A DNA stretch of 64,000 nt from Spinacia oleracea. Its lineage: Eukaryota; Streptophyta; Magnoliopsida; Caryophyllales; Amaranthaceae. Under the pieces are notes generated by a model. The model made no database searches, had not been told where the DNA came from, and saw only the letters and a program-made list of their open reading frames with translations. Both the position numbers and the translations under genes were made by a program. The stretch is taken from assembly GCF_020520425.1 (NCBI RefSeq), contig NC_079489.1:98250810-98314809 (forward strand). Direction: 5' to 3'. Within the stretch, counting starts at the first letter, position 1, and the number at the start of each line of letters is the position of its first letter. Positions 12,901 to 24,642 of this stretch are shown one piece after another.

Positions 12901-13446
12901 TCAGGTTCCTCACCATCCACTTCCACCAACATTCCTGTCCGTTGGCATCCACCACCTCCAAACCATTTCAAACTCAACTTTGATGCATCACGCAAAAACT
13001 CCTCTGCTGCAGCAGGCTTCATCATCAGAGACCATATGGGCCAACACTTAAGTGCCGCGACTTCCAACATCGGCAACTCTCAAGTCTACATGACTGAAGC
13101 GCTCGCCCTCCATAAAGGCATTCAAGAAGCAATTCATCTATAAATCAAGAATTTATGCATAGAAGGAGACAATCTATTAGTCATAAACACCGTGAAGGGA
13201 ATATGGGCAACACCATGGAAACTTGACACCATCATCAAGGATATCAAAAAGCTTCTTTCTCAACACTTTGACTTTTGGGAGATCTCGCACATCTACAGAG
13301 AAGCTAATCAGACGGCAGATTGGATTGCCAAACGTTGGTCATCTGATTCCGAGTACTATGCATGTAATCCGGGGATTAGCCCTATGTTGTCTTCTATTAT
13401 CTCAAACGATTACTTAGGAGTTACCCACGTGCGGAGGGCCTCCTAA
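9941..13446 (+). pseudogene. LINE A ORF2, endonuclease end, reverse transcriptase, zinc region and RNase H
   Basis: This continues the frame of 1327-1953: the endonuclease SDHAP motif, then an in-frame TAG at 10055-10057, then the RT. RT landmarks include PGSDGYGPKKF (about 10677-10713), a frameshift near 10740, FRPISLCN, ALKLDMEKAYDRVEW, GLRQGDLLSP and MFADN at about 11376. The last replaces the usual FADD, so one catalytic aspartate is lost. The zinc-binding RT tail (CPLCDTYVETIDHLFLQCP) is at about 12560-12620, broken by stops near 12254, 12445 and 12667. An RVT_3-type RNase H follows (12694-13446) with NFDAS, a downstream Glu, EGDN and a REANQTADW motif, interrupted by a stop at 13141. 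RNase H at the ORF2 end is known in plant L1 clades. Confidence 0.85.
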
Positions 13447-13511
13447 TGTACTTTCTTCTTACCTCTCAAAAAAAAAAAAATTAAAAAGTAAAAAAAAAAA
13501 AAAAAAAAAGT

Positions 13512-14173
13512 ATCATATGAGAGATAAAGTAGGGAGAGATGAGAGATAGTGGAGGAGATCCTCTTAACCTTCCCCCATAAATAGGTATTAATAGGTGTTT
13601 GATGGATTTATTAGGTCATTGATTTGGGCCTTAGGACTTTGTCTTTTGGGCCCATAATTCTAGAAAATGCTATTCTTGTATTAAATTGGGCTACGGGAGT
13701 ATCCCGTACACTAATGTTCCTTGATTTCGGAATTGGATCTCATGATAAAGCATAATGAACACATTCTCCTTTGATAATTTACTGATGTCAAAATTAACTG
13801 CTTCACATAATCATATTGTACCAAAGAAATCAATACTACCTGCTTTAAGATTACACTATACATAGAATGAAATAACTAGGAGACAGATTCTAAAAGGGAC
13901 ACCAGCTATGAAAATCCAAAAAGATAACATGTGGTTCAGAGTATTCAATGACTCTTTACTCTATTTCTTCCCTTGTAATTAGCCAGCTCAACCCGCAAAC
14001 TTGAGCTATTTTTAGCGGCTAACAGGCATTCCTATCCAGCTATCATATTGTAATGTGTACATAAAAACAGAGAAAGGGGGATACTGAGCACAAGAAGCTG
14101 TGAGTTGCGGGGAACTAGCAGAGGCGAACAGTACCATATACATTCTGCGAGAAAATTGCTTAAGAAGTTAAAC
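13512..14173. other. Intergenic spacer and probable GATA 3' UTR
   Basis: No coding sequence was seen. It lies between the A-rich tail of LINE A and the stop codon of the minus-strand GATA gene, so its right part should be the 3' untranslated region of that gene. Confidence 0.5.
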
Positions 14174-17100
14174 TCAAGCTGGCTTTTCATGGTTGCCAGA
14201 AGTTGCACAATTCTCAGAACTGCTCATTCTCATCTTTAGGACCTTCTTGGGTAAATGGGAGTGCAAAGACGGATTATAAGTAGGACTTTTTAAAGGACGG
14301 TACTCAGGAAATAGTCTACCAGCTTTGTATTGGACGCCACATGCATTGCAAAGTGTCTTTCGTCCCATGGGCCCTTCCCTCCATTGCGGGGTCTCTGTTG
14401 ATTCACAATGTAGGCACTTCTTGGCCACTTTTCTCGCTAGTTTGCGTTTTACAGTCGGATAAGAATCAAACTCCCGGTTCCTCTTTCTAGAATCTGATTG
14501 AACTACATTGCTAGCCTTCTCTCTCATCTCCTCAAATTTCTTTGCTCTATGGGCACGGTTCTGATATCTTTCATTCTCGTTCCCCAAGATCATCTCCTCG
14601 GCTTTTCTTTGTTCAAAAGAAAGGTCCCGGGCCATGTCACTATTGTTACCCTTCTTCATCTCCTCGGCTTTTCTTTGTTCAAAAGAAAGGTTCCGAGCCA
14701 TCTCACTATAGTTACCCATCCTCATCTCCTCAACTTTCTTGAGTTCAGGAGTAGGCACAACTTTCTTGGGTTTAGGAGTCGGGCTTGGATCCCTCTCACT
14801 TTTGTTACTCATCCTCATTTCCTCAACTTTCTTTTTTTTGGGTTTAGGAGTAGGAGGATTTGGATCCCCTTCATTTGAGCTACCTTTTCTCATCTCGTGG
14901 ACTTTCTTGGGCAAATTGGAGTGTAAAGAAGGATCAAATGCCGGACTCCTTAAAGGACGGTAGACGCTAAAAAGCCTACCCTGTTTATACTGAACTCCAC
15001 ACGCATTACAGAGGGTTCCTCGTCCTAAGGGCCCTGTTCTCCACTGCGGGGTATCTGTTGTTTCGCAATGCATGCATTTCTTGATTGCGGGGTCATAATC
15101 CAAGTCAAGTAAATCACTAATTTTCCTAGTCCGTACCGATTTGGATGGAATAGACTCTTCATTTTCATCTGATAAGGACTCCATAGAGTACTCTGATTCA
15201 GATTGAAGCCCACACCGTTGCTCTCTAGTAGACATAGTGGTGCCCAAAAACTGAAGGCTTCCTGAAAATTTGTGTTTAGTGGGTGGAAGGCATTTGCTTT
15301 GAGAACATATTGTAGTTATGTCATCTGAGTATGAGCTCTTCGTTTGGAAAACTGAAATTGGGCTTGACAGATTCTGAGAACAATCCTTCAAGGAGGTCAA
15401 CTTTTCTTTCACAGTTGCCATACCTCCATCACAGACAGTCTTGTCTACAAATTCTGAAGGCTGCACCACATCAAAGAAGTTTTCATTATGAGATGGAAAG
15501 AAAGAGGAACATATCACAAAACTAATTTTATTTTTTATTTCAAATGACAGCTAGTATCACAACATAAACTTTGAACTTTGAATTAACAAAAAATGGCCAA
15601 ATGTCATCATTTTTATGATTTGTTATGAGTGCAAAACTGAGTACATTCAATTTATGTTACAAACATCTTCAGATAAATGTTTAGCCTATCAAATATTAGT
15701 ATAACAAACTCAGTACATTTCAAGGAATGATGTGTCTCTACATGTTCATAAATGCGTAAACTCATTAAGCATTAATACACGAATTACGACAAGATGTAGA
15801 TGCATCAGTCTTATCCTTGCAATCAAGCTTAGTTGAGGTTATGCCTGGAAAAATCATCAATAGAGAAAATATCCAACAGTAAACCAGTAAACCTAAGTAG
15901 GTTGAAAGCAGTAGCATAGATACAAAAGAGAAAAGAGGGTCGGATAGAGAAGAGGGGACCAACTGATGAATTGATTCTAGAAGCAAGAATATGACCAAGT
16001 AGGAATCTACAGATGAAACACAAGAACCAAAGTTTCTAACCAGCACAATATCCTAGGTCAATTTAACTTTGCCAAGTCGTACCTAATCAATTCTTATTTC
16101 CGTTACCTTTTCTTTCTTTTTATTTGTTTTGGTAATCTATTTATACACTAGTTAGACTGGAATCAGAAGATCTTAAATTGGGCATGGAACTGAATTTGTA
16201 GTAAGTGGTCTCAAGGCGTTCAAACGGCATAACTAATACAGTGAAAATGTCAAACCAATCTAAAAGAAGTACCGCAGAACACTTTACTAAATTGCAGCTC
16301 TTATAATACTAGTCAGAGAGCTTTGACTTGAACGTAAAACAAAATAAAATGGGGAGGAAGAAAAGAGAGGAGAAAAAGGCATGCTCTTCAGGAAAGGAGG
16401 CAAAAAACCAAATAGTAGTCCAGATAAGAGACATGTTCATATGAGCATACAACAAGAAAATACTCATATCATAAAAGAAAAAGAAAAGTATTCCCAGTCA
16501 ATTTTAACATAGCAGGAAGCTGAAACTGGTGATTGAAAAGAGCAGACAGTCTTTACAAGTTCACAACAGACAGATGAGAAGTAGAAAGAAGTTACAAGAT
16601 TGAATATCATCAGAAAAGCTAACTATGTTTTTGTGAAGTTAACCCCATTCTGTTGCTAAAGATGTTCTGTATGGACAAAGAACTGATCATCCTTTCCGGC
16701 TTGATCTTTTTTGGAAAATGTAAAACAAAAAAGCTGTCTCACTGAATACATTGACTACAAGTTTTATCCTTTAGTGACTTATGCGTAAAAGTTCATATCA
16801 CTCAACCACAGATGGCTCTGATTCAAAAAGCTAGCCAAATACAAATTCTCCATACAGGACATGAGATGGCAGGATTTAAGAAGTAGCAACGGCATTCTAA
16901 ATACATAATCAGATCAATGGAACTCAAAATGATACGGGTACAACATATCTGAAACACAATGGAACATTAAAAAAGAGGGGTTAACTCAGTCTTACAGTTC
17001 CTAGAATGAGACATAGAATCTCCAAGAGGAAGACCCTATGAATTTTTTTCTTTTTCATGCATAAATAAAACAGCATACGAAGTTTGGGTTTCCCTTGGTT

Positions 17101-18363
17101 ATGGTGGATGGTAAAGGAATTGAGCATTTACTCTGTGGAGGACTGGAGGTGTTTAGCTACCTGTGTCCTTCCACCTCCTTATCCTCTCATAGTCTCATTC
17201 ACCCTACTAAAAGATCCTTTTGCTGCATCTCGTCATCCACAAATATATAGCCAAACCCTTAAACTCTATGACTGCAACTGAGGGAAATACCAACATGAAT
17301 AGCAAGATAGACAGGAAACGAAAGGGAGGAGGAGGAAAGGAGGCAGAAGGTGAAGCTCCATTTTCCCTCTAATTCTCTCCAATTTCGGAAGGATATTGTT
17401 TATTAAAGAAGAAGGGAAAATGGATTCCTCTCACTCCCTCCATTTCCTTATCCAAACAATGGAACTTGTTTTCCCTCCCTCTCTTTCTCTCCATTTCCTC
17501 TTATTCAAAAAACTGTAAATCTGCCACGAAAGTCACCTTATCTGCATGCAGTACATTGATTGCACTAACTGCAGTCTGATATGGAACAATTCACATCTCA
17601 AATCTTACGACTCCACTGGGGACAAACGAAGCAGAGAAGGTTTTGCATCTTTCCAACATAACTAGTTGGTCATCTAAATGATCTCTAGTCCCCTCTTACA
17701 ACAATAAGTACGGATTGCACTAACGCTACAGTCTAAGAAACTTCAAAACCGCGCAACCTTATCCCTATCTAGCAACAACATACATATAACTAACAACGTT
17801 GATCCACAAATGTTTTTCACCCCAAGAATATTTTTCGTTTATTCTTTCACTAGATTCCGCAAAATCTTTATCCCAACTGTAATCCAACTTTGGATGCTAG
17901 GCTAAGCAATGTTATTAGGCAAGCATATTGATCAATATGGAGATCCCTTTCAACACATTATTCCGAAAGTGAAATATTTTCAACGTTTAACACATGATCC
18001 ATCGTGGAAAATTGAAATCAATTACTGTTATTTTTGTTATTTGTGAATAGTCGAAATCACATAACATTTTTGTAACTAAATAGGTAAGGAAAAAAAAAAT
18101 GAGATGGAAATAAAAAAGAACTAGTGTGTGGCCCGGGCGATGCCCCGGTTGCTACATTCAATACTTAAGATTTTAGATTTTTCTTGAGCTCAATATTTGA
18201 CCAAAATACATGTATTCCATAAAGTGAAAACATCCATGAGGTTCGTCAATTACAAAGACACACTACGTCATTTATCATGCTAAGTAATTTTTCAATTAAA
18301 TCATTTTACCATTTGTATAATTTGTTTTCTAGTGGAACTAAGTGCTTCAAATTATTAAACACC

Positions 18364-18433
<70 letters not shown>

Positions 18434-19701
18434 ACGTCAACATGTTTTTCATGTTTTAATGCTATAATTGTCATTACTTTTTTCAAAATAGTCCAAAGAA
18501 AATAAAATGTCATGTAAAAATTTAGTTGTGTTAAGACTTATGTTAACATTTATTTATAAATTAATGTGAATTAATAAACCACAATTGGTGGTTGGTTAAG
18601 ATGGTAATGAAACTTATCTTCTACACATGAGGTCTTGTGTTTGAATCTCATTGCATTAGTTTTGGTTGTCTATGACATGGCATAACACTTGGTGAGTGGA
18701 TGATGTGGCGTAAAGGGGAGAGTACTATGTGGCACATATACATTTTTCACAACGCCTTTTAATATATTATATATATATAGATAGATAAGGAAAAAAGTGA
18801 ATTAAATGAATTAAATTTGAGCTCAATTGAATAATTTGGTCTCACTTGAAATTAAATTTATTTATGATTATGCCATTTAATTTGCACTATTAACAAATAC
18901 TCCATAATGAAAATCAATGTTGATGCTCATGTGGTTGAGGGCGTGATGGTGGGGCTTGGTGTTGTGATTCGAAACCATGAAGGGAATCTGATTGTGGCTG
19001 GAACAAAGAGGCTTACTATTTTACTATCACAATGTTTTACTTTTTATGTTGTTTCTCATGTTAAAAGGGCCGAGAATACTGTTGCTTACCTTGTGGCAAA
19101 GGGTATTGCTGAACTTGTTTTGTATGGAACTATGGATTTATTCCCCCAAAAGTACGATAACTTTGGTGGAACTTGATTTGCAATAAAATGCCAGCCTAAT
19201 GTTTTCCTCAAAAAAAATTGCACTATTAACAAATACTCCGTAAAAGTTATTGATTTTGAAGCTCCCATCAATCATTAGAATCATACACTTAACGCAACCA
19301 ACATCAAACTACACATATGTTCATAAAATTATCAACAGGTAAACAGCAGAACTTATTCAGAAATTTAACAAAACAAAACAAACTTTTTTTGGTATTGATT
19401 ATATAATCGGTAGAATTAACTGAGCACAAATTGAACAGAAGTTAATTAAACTTACAGAAGTTGCAAAATGATTAACCCCATCATCGCTTCTATCCAGATT
19501 ATCCACTACATCATCAGGCTCGGGTTTCGAAAGCCAGAGTTCTTCATCCAATCTGCTATATTCACCAAGCAACTGCCCATATTGATTAATAACACCCAAG
19601 TCTAACAATTGACCAAATGAAAAATGGGTATTTGATATTGGATCATCCCCATTTTCACCATTGCCAGACATTGCAAGAACCTTTTTTCCAGAAGCGGCCA
19701 T
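14174..19701 (-). CDS. GATA transcription factor with two zinc fingers
   Basis: Predicted nuclear DNA-binding regulator, two exons on the minus strand. Exon 1 is 19456-19701 (82 codons, ATG at 19701), ending at a strong GTAAGT donor. Exon 2 is 15550-14174, after a TAG acceptor that keeps phase 0, giving about 540 residues. Exon 1 has FSFGQLLDLG, resembling the FSVDDLLDF motif of class A plant GATA factors. Exon 2 has two C-X2-C-X18-C-X2-C fingers: about residues 241-266 (nt 15076-14999) and 461-486 (nt 14416-14339). Each is followed by a YRPL-SP-(A/T)-x-(D/N)-PSLHS-LPKK-V-x-x-MR tail typical of the class. Plant GATA proteins normally have one finger; two nearly equal ones imply an internal duplication. 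Between them lies a Lys/Glu-rich repeat linker. Basic stretches around KRKLARKVAKK may localise it to the nucleus. The exon 1/exon 2 join and first residues of exon 2 are inferred; the fingers are certain. Confidence 0.8.
14528..14911 (-). repeat. Tandem repeats encoding the inter-finger linker of the GATA protein
   Basis: The coding sequence between the fingers repeats a K-x-x-E-E-M-(R/K)-x-x-N-x-x-E/D unit about six times. The clearest part is a 66-bp (22-residue) direct repeat, present as two nearly identical copies at about 14590-14724 and encoding a FEQRKAEEM core. The unit seems to derive from the K-V-x-E-M-R tail that follows the finger. Charge pattern and lack of Pro in the 22-mers suggest helix; upstream units are Pro/Lys-rich (PTPKPKK). 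Confidence 0.8.
15551..18120. other. Predicted intron of the GATA gene, no coding sequence
   Basis: No supported exon was found in this AT-rich stretch. Around 17310-17515 there is an unusual purine-rich block (GGAGGAGGAGGAAAGGAGG) facing a pyrimidine-rich block (CCCTCCCTCTCTTTCTCTCC), which could fold as an imperfect inverted repeat or be a degraded MITE. An additional small exon cannot be excluded. Confidence 0.4.
18121..18785 (-). mobile_element. Small non-autonomous Helitron
   Basis: Read on the minus strand, the element begins with TC (TCTATCTATATATATATAAT) after a host A and ends in CTAG before a host T. A GC-rich hairpin (CCGGGGC-ATC-GCCCGGG, one mismatch) lies about 10 nt before the CTAG. 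TC start, 3' hairpin, CTRR end and insertion between A and T are the defining Helitron features. There is no Rep/helicase frame. The exact 5' TC could be either of two positions four bases apart. The element lies in the predicted GATA intron. Confidence 0.75.
18368..18429. repeat. (AT)n microsatellite inside the Helitron
   Basis: About 30 uninterrupted AT dinucleotides. A short Ile/Tyr frame across it is an artefact. Confidence 0.95.
18904..19215 (+). mobile_element. LINE 3' fragment with RNase H relic
   Basis: The frame at 18907-19176 has K-I-N-V-D-A-H, G-V-V-I-R-N-H-E-G and, after an apparent internal deletion, H-V-K-R-A-E-N-T-V-A, which are RVT_3-type RNase H motifs of plant LINEs. It ends with a short A-run at about 19208-19214. 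An ATTAACAAATACTCC(A/G)TAA sequence occurs on both sides (about 18889-18907 and 19226-19243), probably the target duplication of this truncated LINE insertion. Confidence 0.7.
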
Positions 19702-22141
19702 ATTAAAAATGAAAACTTTGATATAATAAAATCAAATGCAAAATGATCACATCTTGATTTTTCTAGTAGAAACTGAGAGATATATTGGGTTGTTGCAAGA
19801 TTAGAGAAGGATTTTGGATTGCTCCTTAAATAATTTGGTTATTTACTTCATGGGTTCAGCTGTTTAGGGAATGAAAGCACAAGATTTGGATAATTTAGGA
19901 AGTAAATCATTTATCTGGACAATTTTGGGTGGGGGTAAAAGTGATATTCCTAATTTGCAGCATCACAAATCTGGTCCGATTCTTCCTCTCAAAATAAAAA
20001 AATTAAAACTTTTGTTCAGAATCTGCTCACGGCTTGCTTATAACTAACTTTTATGGACTATGTCACTCTGATGTATCGTATTTTCTCAATCCCAAATTAA
20101 TTGACACATTCTCCTTCCTTTTATTTTTTTATTTTTTATTTTTTTTTCTTTCTCTTCTTTTTTTGGTAATGCATGTCACATCTTTGTAAAATGCTCATGC
20201 AAAATTATTATTTTGGTTCCATTTAGTTCGCCTTATTTCTTCTAAACGGAATTGAATTGAACTTATTTTCTGATCTGATATTAACTTAATTGTTTTAGAT
20301 ATGATCCGATCAAAACAACAAAGAGTAATGTCATGTGAGAAATGGTGGGTTTTAAATTATTAAGAGTAACTCCAATGGTTGACAAATTTGTTTGACAAAC
20401 AGTAATTAACGGTAATTAATCATTGGGGTTCAAACTAGCTAGCTGTACAATAAGGCCATGTTTAGTTTACCTTGTTTCAGGACCTTCAAATTAGATCATA
20501 TCAGATTAGATCGGATTAGAAAAAATAAGTTCATAGCGGTTCAGATCAGAAAAAATAAGGTGGAAATATGTTAGGTAAAAATTATGAGGACCCTATCAAA
20601 TTCATTTCATTTTCATTTTCGTAATCATTATTGTTATTTTATATATTTTATTCATATTTTATAATGTTAAAATCGTCTAACGTGTGTATTAATGCGTAGG
20701 TACAAATTCGTTTATTTAGTTTTTAATATTGTTATTGTAGGTTTTAATACACGAATCAAGTGTTAGTTATATATATTAATTGTAATTACCTTGTTGAATT
20801 TTGTAGGTTTTAATTAACACACGAACCGTGTAATTGTTCGTATATATTAAATATTTTATTTGCATATTATTGTAAAATCACCTAAATAACAAAATCTGAG
20901 GTAAGTGTTTGCGCTTGTTACAGGTGCGGGCTTCTGGCGCTTTACGCTGCAAGCTGGTGGCCTTCGCCTGTCCTGTGGCTGAATGCTTCCGCCTCTATCC
21001 AATTAACGCTAATCCTTTTCTTACTTATTTTACAGGTATAATTAGTCAATTTAAGCGTATAATTTATTCGCGTAATCGCACAATTAATCATATTTATCTT
21101 CGAAAAATGTTTGTTTTGAAGGGAGCGATAATTAGGAGTAAGGGTTGCCCACATGATCAAGTTGTGTGCGTCAGCAACGGGCGCACTACGCTTGATCCAG
21201 AAGGCTCCGCTAGCTTCTGACGTAGCACCCTGTCTAACCATGAAAAAGAAGACCGAGAAAACCTAAAAGTGGAATATGTACAAATCAAAATGAACCGATT
21301 CATCATAAAATTAACAACTTAACACAACAAAAACGCCAAGTTAATTTACCAAGTCAATTAAAATCAACCATTTTTCAACAATTACTCGGGAGAAACAACA
21401 AAACCTAATTCAAAAACACCTTATAGCATATTTAGGATATTAGTAAAGAAAAGCTTTTGAGGAAGATTGGTACCAGAAGCCACGAACAAAAGTCACTTTG
21501 ATAGTTGAGCAAACATTTGTAGACTAAAACATCCTGAAACAAACAATGAGACTACCATTAGTTTTTATAAGGATGCAGGCACAATCTAATACCAACTACT
21601 CTCATAAAAGATCATTTCACAAAAATTGAAACACATATGAATTACGGATGTCGAATTACATTAATAAAACATTAAACATCAACAACATTAAAAAATGAAA
21701 TGAAATTATAGACAAAAGAAGAAAACTTACCATTCTTAAAGTAAGTTAGAACCCTACCAGAAAAAAGTGAAATTCCCATGTTTCTCATGATCTCTGTCCT
21801 TACACAGTTCTCCGTAGCGGGTAAATTTGAGAGGACAGATTGAACTATTTGGTGACGGGGCCATGAGAGTATGTATCAAATGAAAATTTCATGTGATTAT
21901 TTTACTAAAATACCATTAAATGTGGTATTCAAGTATGAGGTCTTCAAAGTTAATCATAGTGATTGAAAAAGTTTCCCAATCAAATGACACTTTCGTAACT
22001 AACTGATGGTTTTATTACGAAAATGCCATCAAAAGCATCACGTACAGTCACATAGCTTTAAATGTGGGTCACATGTACATTCAATGTTATATTTTCGTAA
22101 TACATCAACAACTATGTAATATGCAGTAAACAACTAGCATT
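19702..22141. other. GATA 5' flank and unassigned DNA
   Basis: The left part should hold the GATA promoter; no clear core motif was assigned. Around 20220-20570 there are inverted copies of phrases such as CTTATTTTCTGATCTG and CAGATCAGAAAAAATAAG, suggesting a degraded inverted-repeat transposon. Around 20700-20860 a GTAGGTTTTAAT..ACACGAA phrase is repeated. At about 20920-21240 there is a block of markedly higher GC that has open frames on both strands but no recognised product. From 21421 to 21790 a possible spliced minus-strand gene start is listed separately. Confidence 0.35.
21421..21788 (-). other. Possible 5' exons of an unknown minus-strand gene
   Basis: An ATG at 21788 opens a 19-codon frame ending at GAATG followed by a consensus GTAAGT donor (intron from 21730). 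A good acceptor (TTTGTTTCAG, about 21546-21537) follows on the same strand. The protein would be very short or continue into later exons that I could not define; no family was recognised. It may be a fragment of a gene disrupted by the large insertion whose left edge is at 22147, or chance. Confidence 0.2.
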
Positions 22142-22146
22142 ATACT
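22142..22146. repeat. Target-site duplication of solo LTR A (ATACT), left copy
   Basis: ATACT precedes TGTAGGGG; the same ATACT is at 52380-52384 directly after the LTR end CTACA, 30 kb away. Confidence 0.88.
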
Positions 22147-24540
22147 TGTAGGGGCCGAGTTATTTTTCTCTCTCGTATTTTGTATTAATTTATTTTTGAG
22201 TTTCGTAATGTATGTTTTGGTAATTTGACGAATCCCATTTGGAAAACGCCAAAGTCCTAAACTTGGCCGATTTTTCGAAAAGTTCGACCATTGGATTTGG
22301 CTTAATTTTTGACAATCCAACCCCCAAGGGGTGCCAAATTCTAAGTTCGGACTAGTGACTTTAATGGGTATGAACATATTGAAATCCGGAATTCAATTTA
22401 TGCAAAATGCGTTAGAAATTTCCCCTACGGCTATTGAATATTGAATTCCAACGGAGTCCCCACCAAACAAGTTTATGCGTCCGGTTTGGAAAGACCAGAT
22501 GACTAGGGAGAAGACTAGGACTTGAAACCGCATAGAGACTCGGATAAGGGAACGAGGCACTTATTTAGAAATATTTGACAAGTTTGGTTTAATCAAGACA
22601 AGGATAGTTTCGTGCAAGAAAATCCTAATCATGACACTATGCTTAGGTTTGTTTTGGCATGCATTTTAGAACATTAAGTTTGATAATTTTGTATGTGATC
22701 ACTTTTCATTAAGTCAAATTGAAGGGAACCTAGTCTGGTTGTCCAAGAATTATCTTTGGTAAGCGTGATTAATTAGAACTTGTATTTTGTTGATTTGGCA
22801 TGTTGGGTGATGAAAGCAATAACAAATAGAGCAAAGCATCACAATAGAAAATAAAGAGTGAAATAAGTAAAATTATACATCACCACCTAGAATGGACTAG
22901 GTGTAAACCAAATTGAATGAATGATAAAGGTGCAGAATTGAAGAGTGCAATATTAAAGCAATGTAAGCATAAAGAATCAAATTGCAAAAATAGAACTTGT
23001 ATGATTGGTGTTGGAAATCCAAACGAGAAACACTTATTCAAGTATGACTTGGTTTCCCATGGATTCTACTTTGAAATAATCTAACTTTAAATGAGGTTGC
23101 TCATTAAAAAGTATCATCGATTTTGTATTTGAACATTGAAATAGAACTTGAATATTGAATATAGAACTTGAATATTGAATATAGAACTTAATTATTGAAC
23201 TTGAATATTGAAATTAGGATGATTGGTTCTTAAATATTAAACCTTTTCATGTGAAAAGACCTCATCTTTAATAAGCTCCATAACTTGAAATTGGTTCTAG
23301 TTTAAAGAGGAATTGTTCCCATCTAAACATCATTTAACTTTGAATGTAGGAATTGAATATTAAACATGAAACTTTGATGTTCATGTGTTCTAGTTTGGAA
23401 AAGGGTTTGCACTTTTCCAAACATCATTGAACATTCATAAAATCTTGGATTTTTGTAAGAATTGGATGATGATTGTTGTAAGGAACACTTTCAAGAATGA
23501 AAGCCTCAACTTACTAATCATGTTTTGAAAACAAAGCTTAAAGATTGAAATTTAAAACTTGGAAATGGAGTATGGAAGACCATTAAAGGGGGATTCAAGT
23601 GTGAAACCCCTGGTTACTCCTTCTGTACAAATCCTAGCTTGAGTGAGTTATGACTTACAAAAAGCATCATGGGATTATGGGGAAAAAAAGATAGAAAAAT
23701 AGATTTGAATAGTCCTCGAAAATTTACCTAGACTTGGATGTTGATTGATTTCCAAGCTTGGACTCCCAAATTGCTTAGGATGTTAGAACATTGAACTTGT
23801 GTTTTAAGAATTTGTATGATTGTGTTTTGTAGAGATTTTGAGGATTGAATATGGAGGAGTTTCGAAATAGGCAGAGCTTCGCTGCTCGAAATTGTGTGTT
23901 TCTTCCTCCGTTCCTTCGGAGAAAATGGGGGCTATTTATAGAATGATGTGTTGGGGGTAAGGGATCTGCGCCAGGTCCAGGTAGGAGGTGGCGTCAGGCA
24001 CAGGTACGACTGACAACATGAGAACTGTTTGTCCGCTTGTGCTTTTGGCGGTTTGCAAAAGATGCTCTTTCGTACCTTCTCCGTCCTTTTTCTTCGAGGT
24101 TAAGGAATGGCTTTTTATTTGTTTGAAAGTGTCATTTTTGAGGAGTTTCTCGGGATTGCTGATTTGTACGGGTTTTTCGCGGTTTTGCGGGTCGGCGCCC
24201 GGAATGCTCGGTTTTGGGGTCTACGCCCGAATTAAACTTGCCTTATAGTATTTTGAGTGGAAAGGTGCCTCGGAGAATGATGGTGTCACCCGTTTCTTGA
24301 GATTGAACTTGGATTTTGAAATTGTATTTTGGAAATGTCTTTGAGCTTGAATTGGAGCCCGAGGTTAGGATTTGGGCTTAAGGTTTATATCTTTGAATTG
24401 GAAGTTCATAATAGAAATTGAGCTTGGGGATTGAATTTGTATAGCCTTGAATAAGGAATTGGAGTTGGATTTTTGGAGTTGAAATGTGTTTGTATTGGAA
24501 TTGTGTCTGCTTCAGATTTTTACATATGTTTTGAACGAAA

Positions 24541-24550
24541 GTTGGGAATT
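24541..24550. repeat. Target-site duplication of LINE B (GTTGGGAATT), left copy
   Basis: GTTGGGAATT precedes the LINE 5' end; the same 10 bp follow the poly(A) at 52258-52267. The length and poly(A) link are typical of target-primed LINE insertion. Confidence 0.85.
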
Positions 24551-24642
24551 GAAGGCAAAATAAAACATGCACATATAAGAACGATTATTACGAAGAGGCG
24601 CGCGTTTCTCTCTCTAGTTTCTCTCCTGCTTAGCAGTGACGC

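Larger units (their letters stand above)
1327..13511 (+). mobile_element. LINE A: L1-type non-LTR retrotransposon, split by element G
   Basis: The two halves (1327-1953 and 9941-13511) form one L1-type ORF2: AP-endonuclease, reverse transcriptase, zinc-binding region, RNase H, then an A-rich tail at about 13469-13510. The reading frame continues exactly across the insertion once element G and one copy of its 5-bp target duplication are removed. No ORF1 (DUF4283/zinc knuckle) is seen upstream, so the copy is either 5'-truncated or has lost ORF1; the 5' limit given is the ORF2 start, not a mapped element end. Stops, a frameshift and a changed catalytic residue show that it is dead. Confidence 0.85.

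Noticed and set aside
18277..18459. Frame encoding an Ile-Tyr repeat
   Set aside because: Reads through an (AT)n microsatellite; the same applies to 59441-59641.
18590..18655. tRNA gene
   Set aside because: A- and B-box-like words are present, but no cloverleaf could be formed by eye; at most a tRNA-derived relic inside the Helitron.
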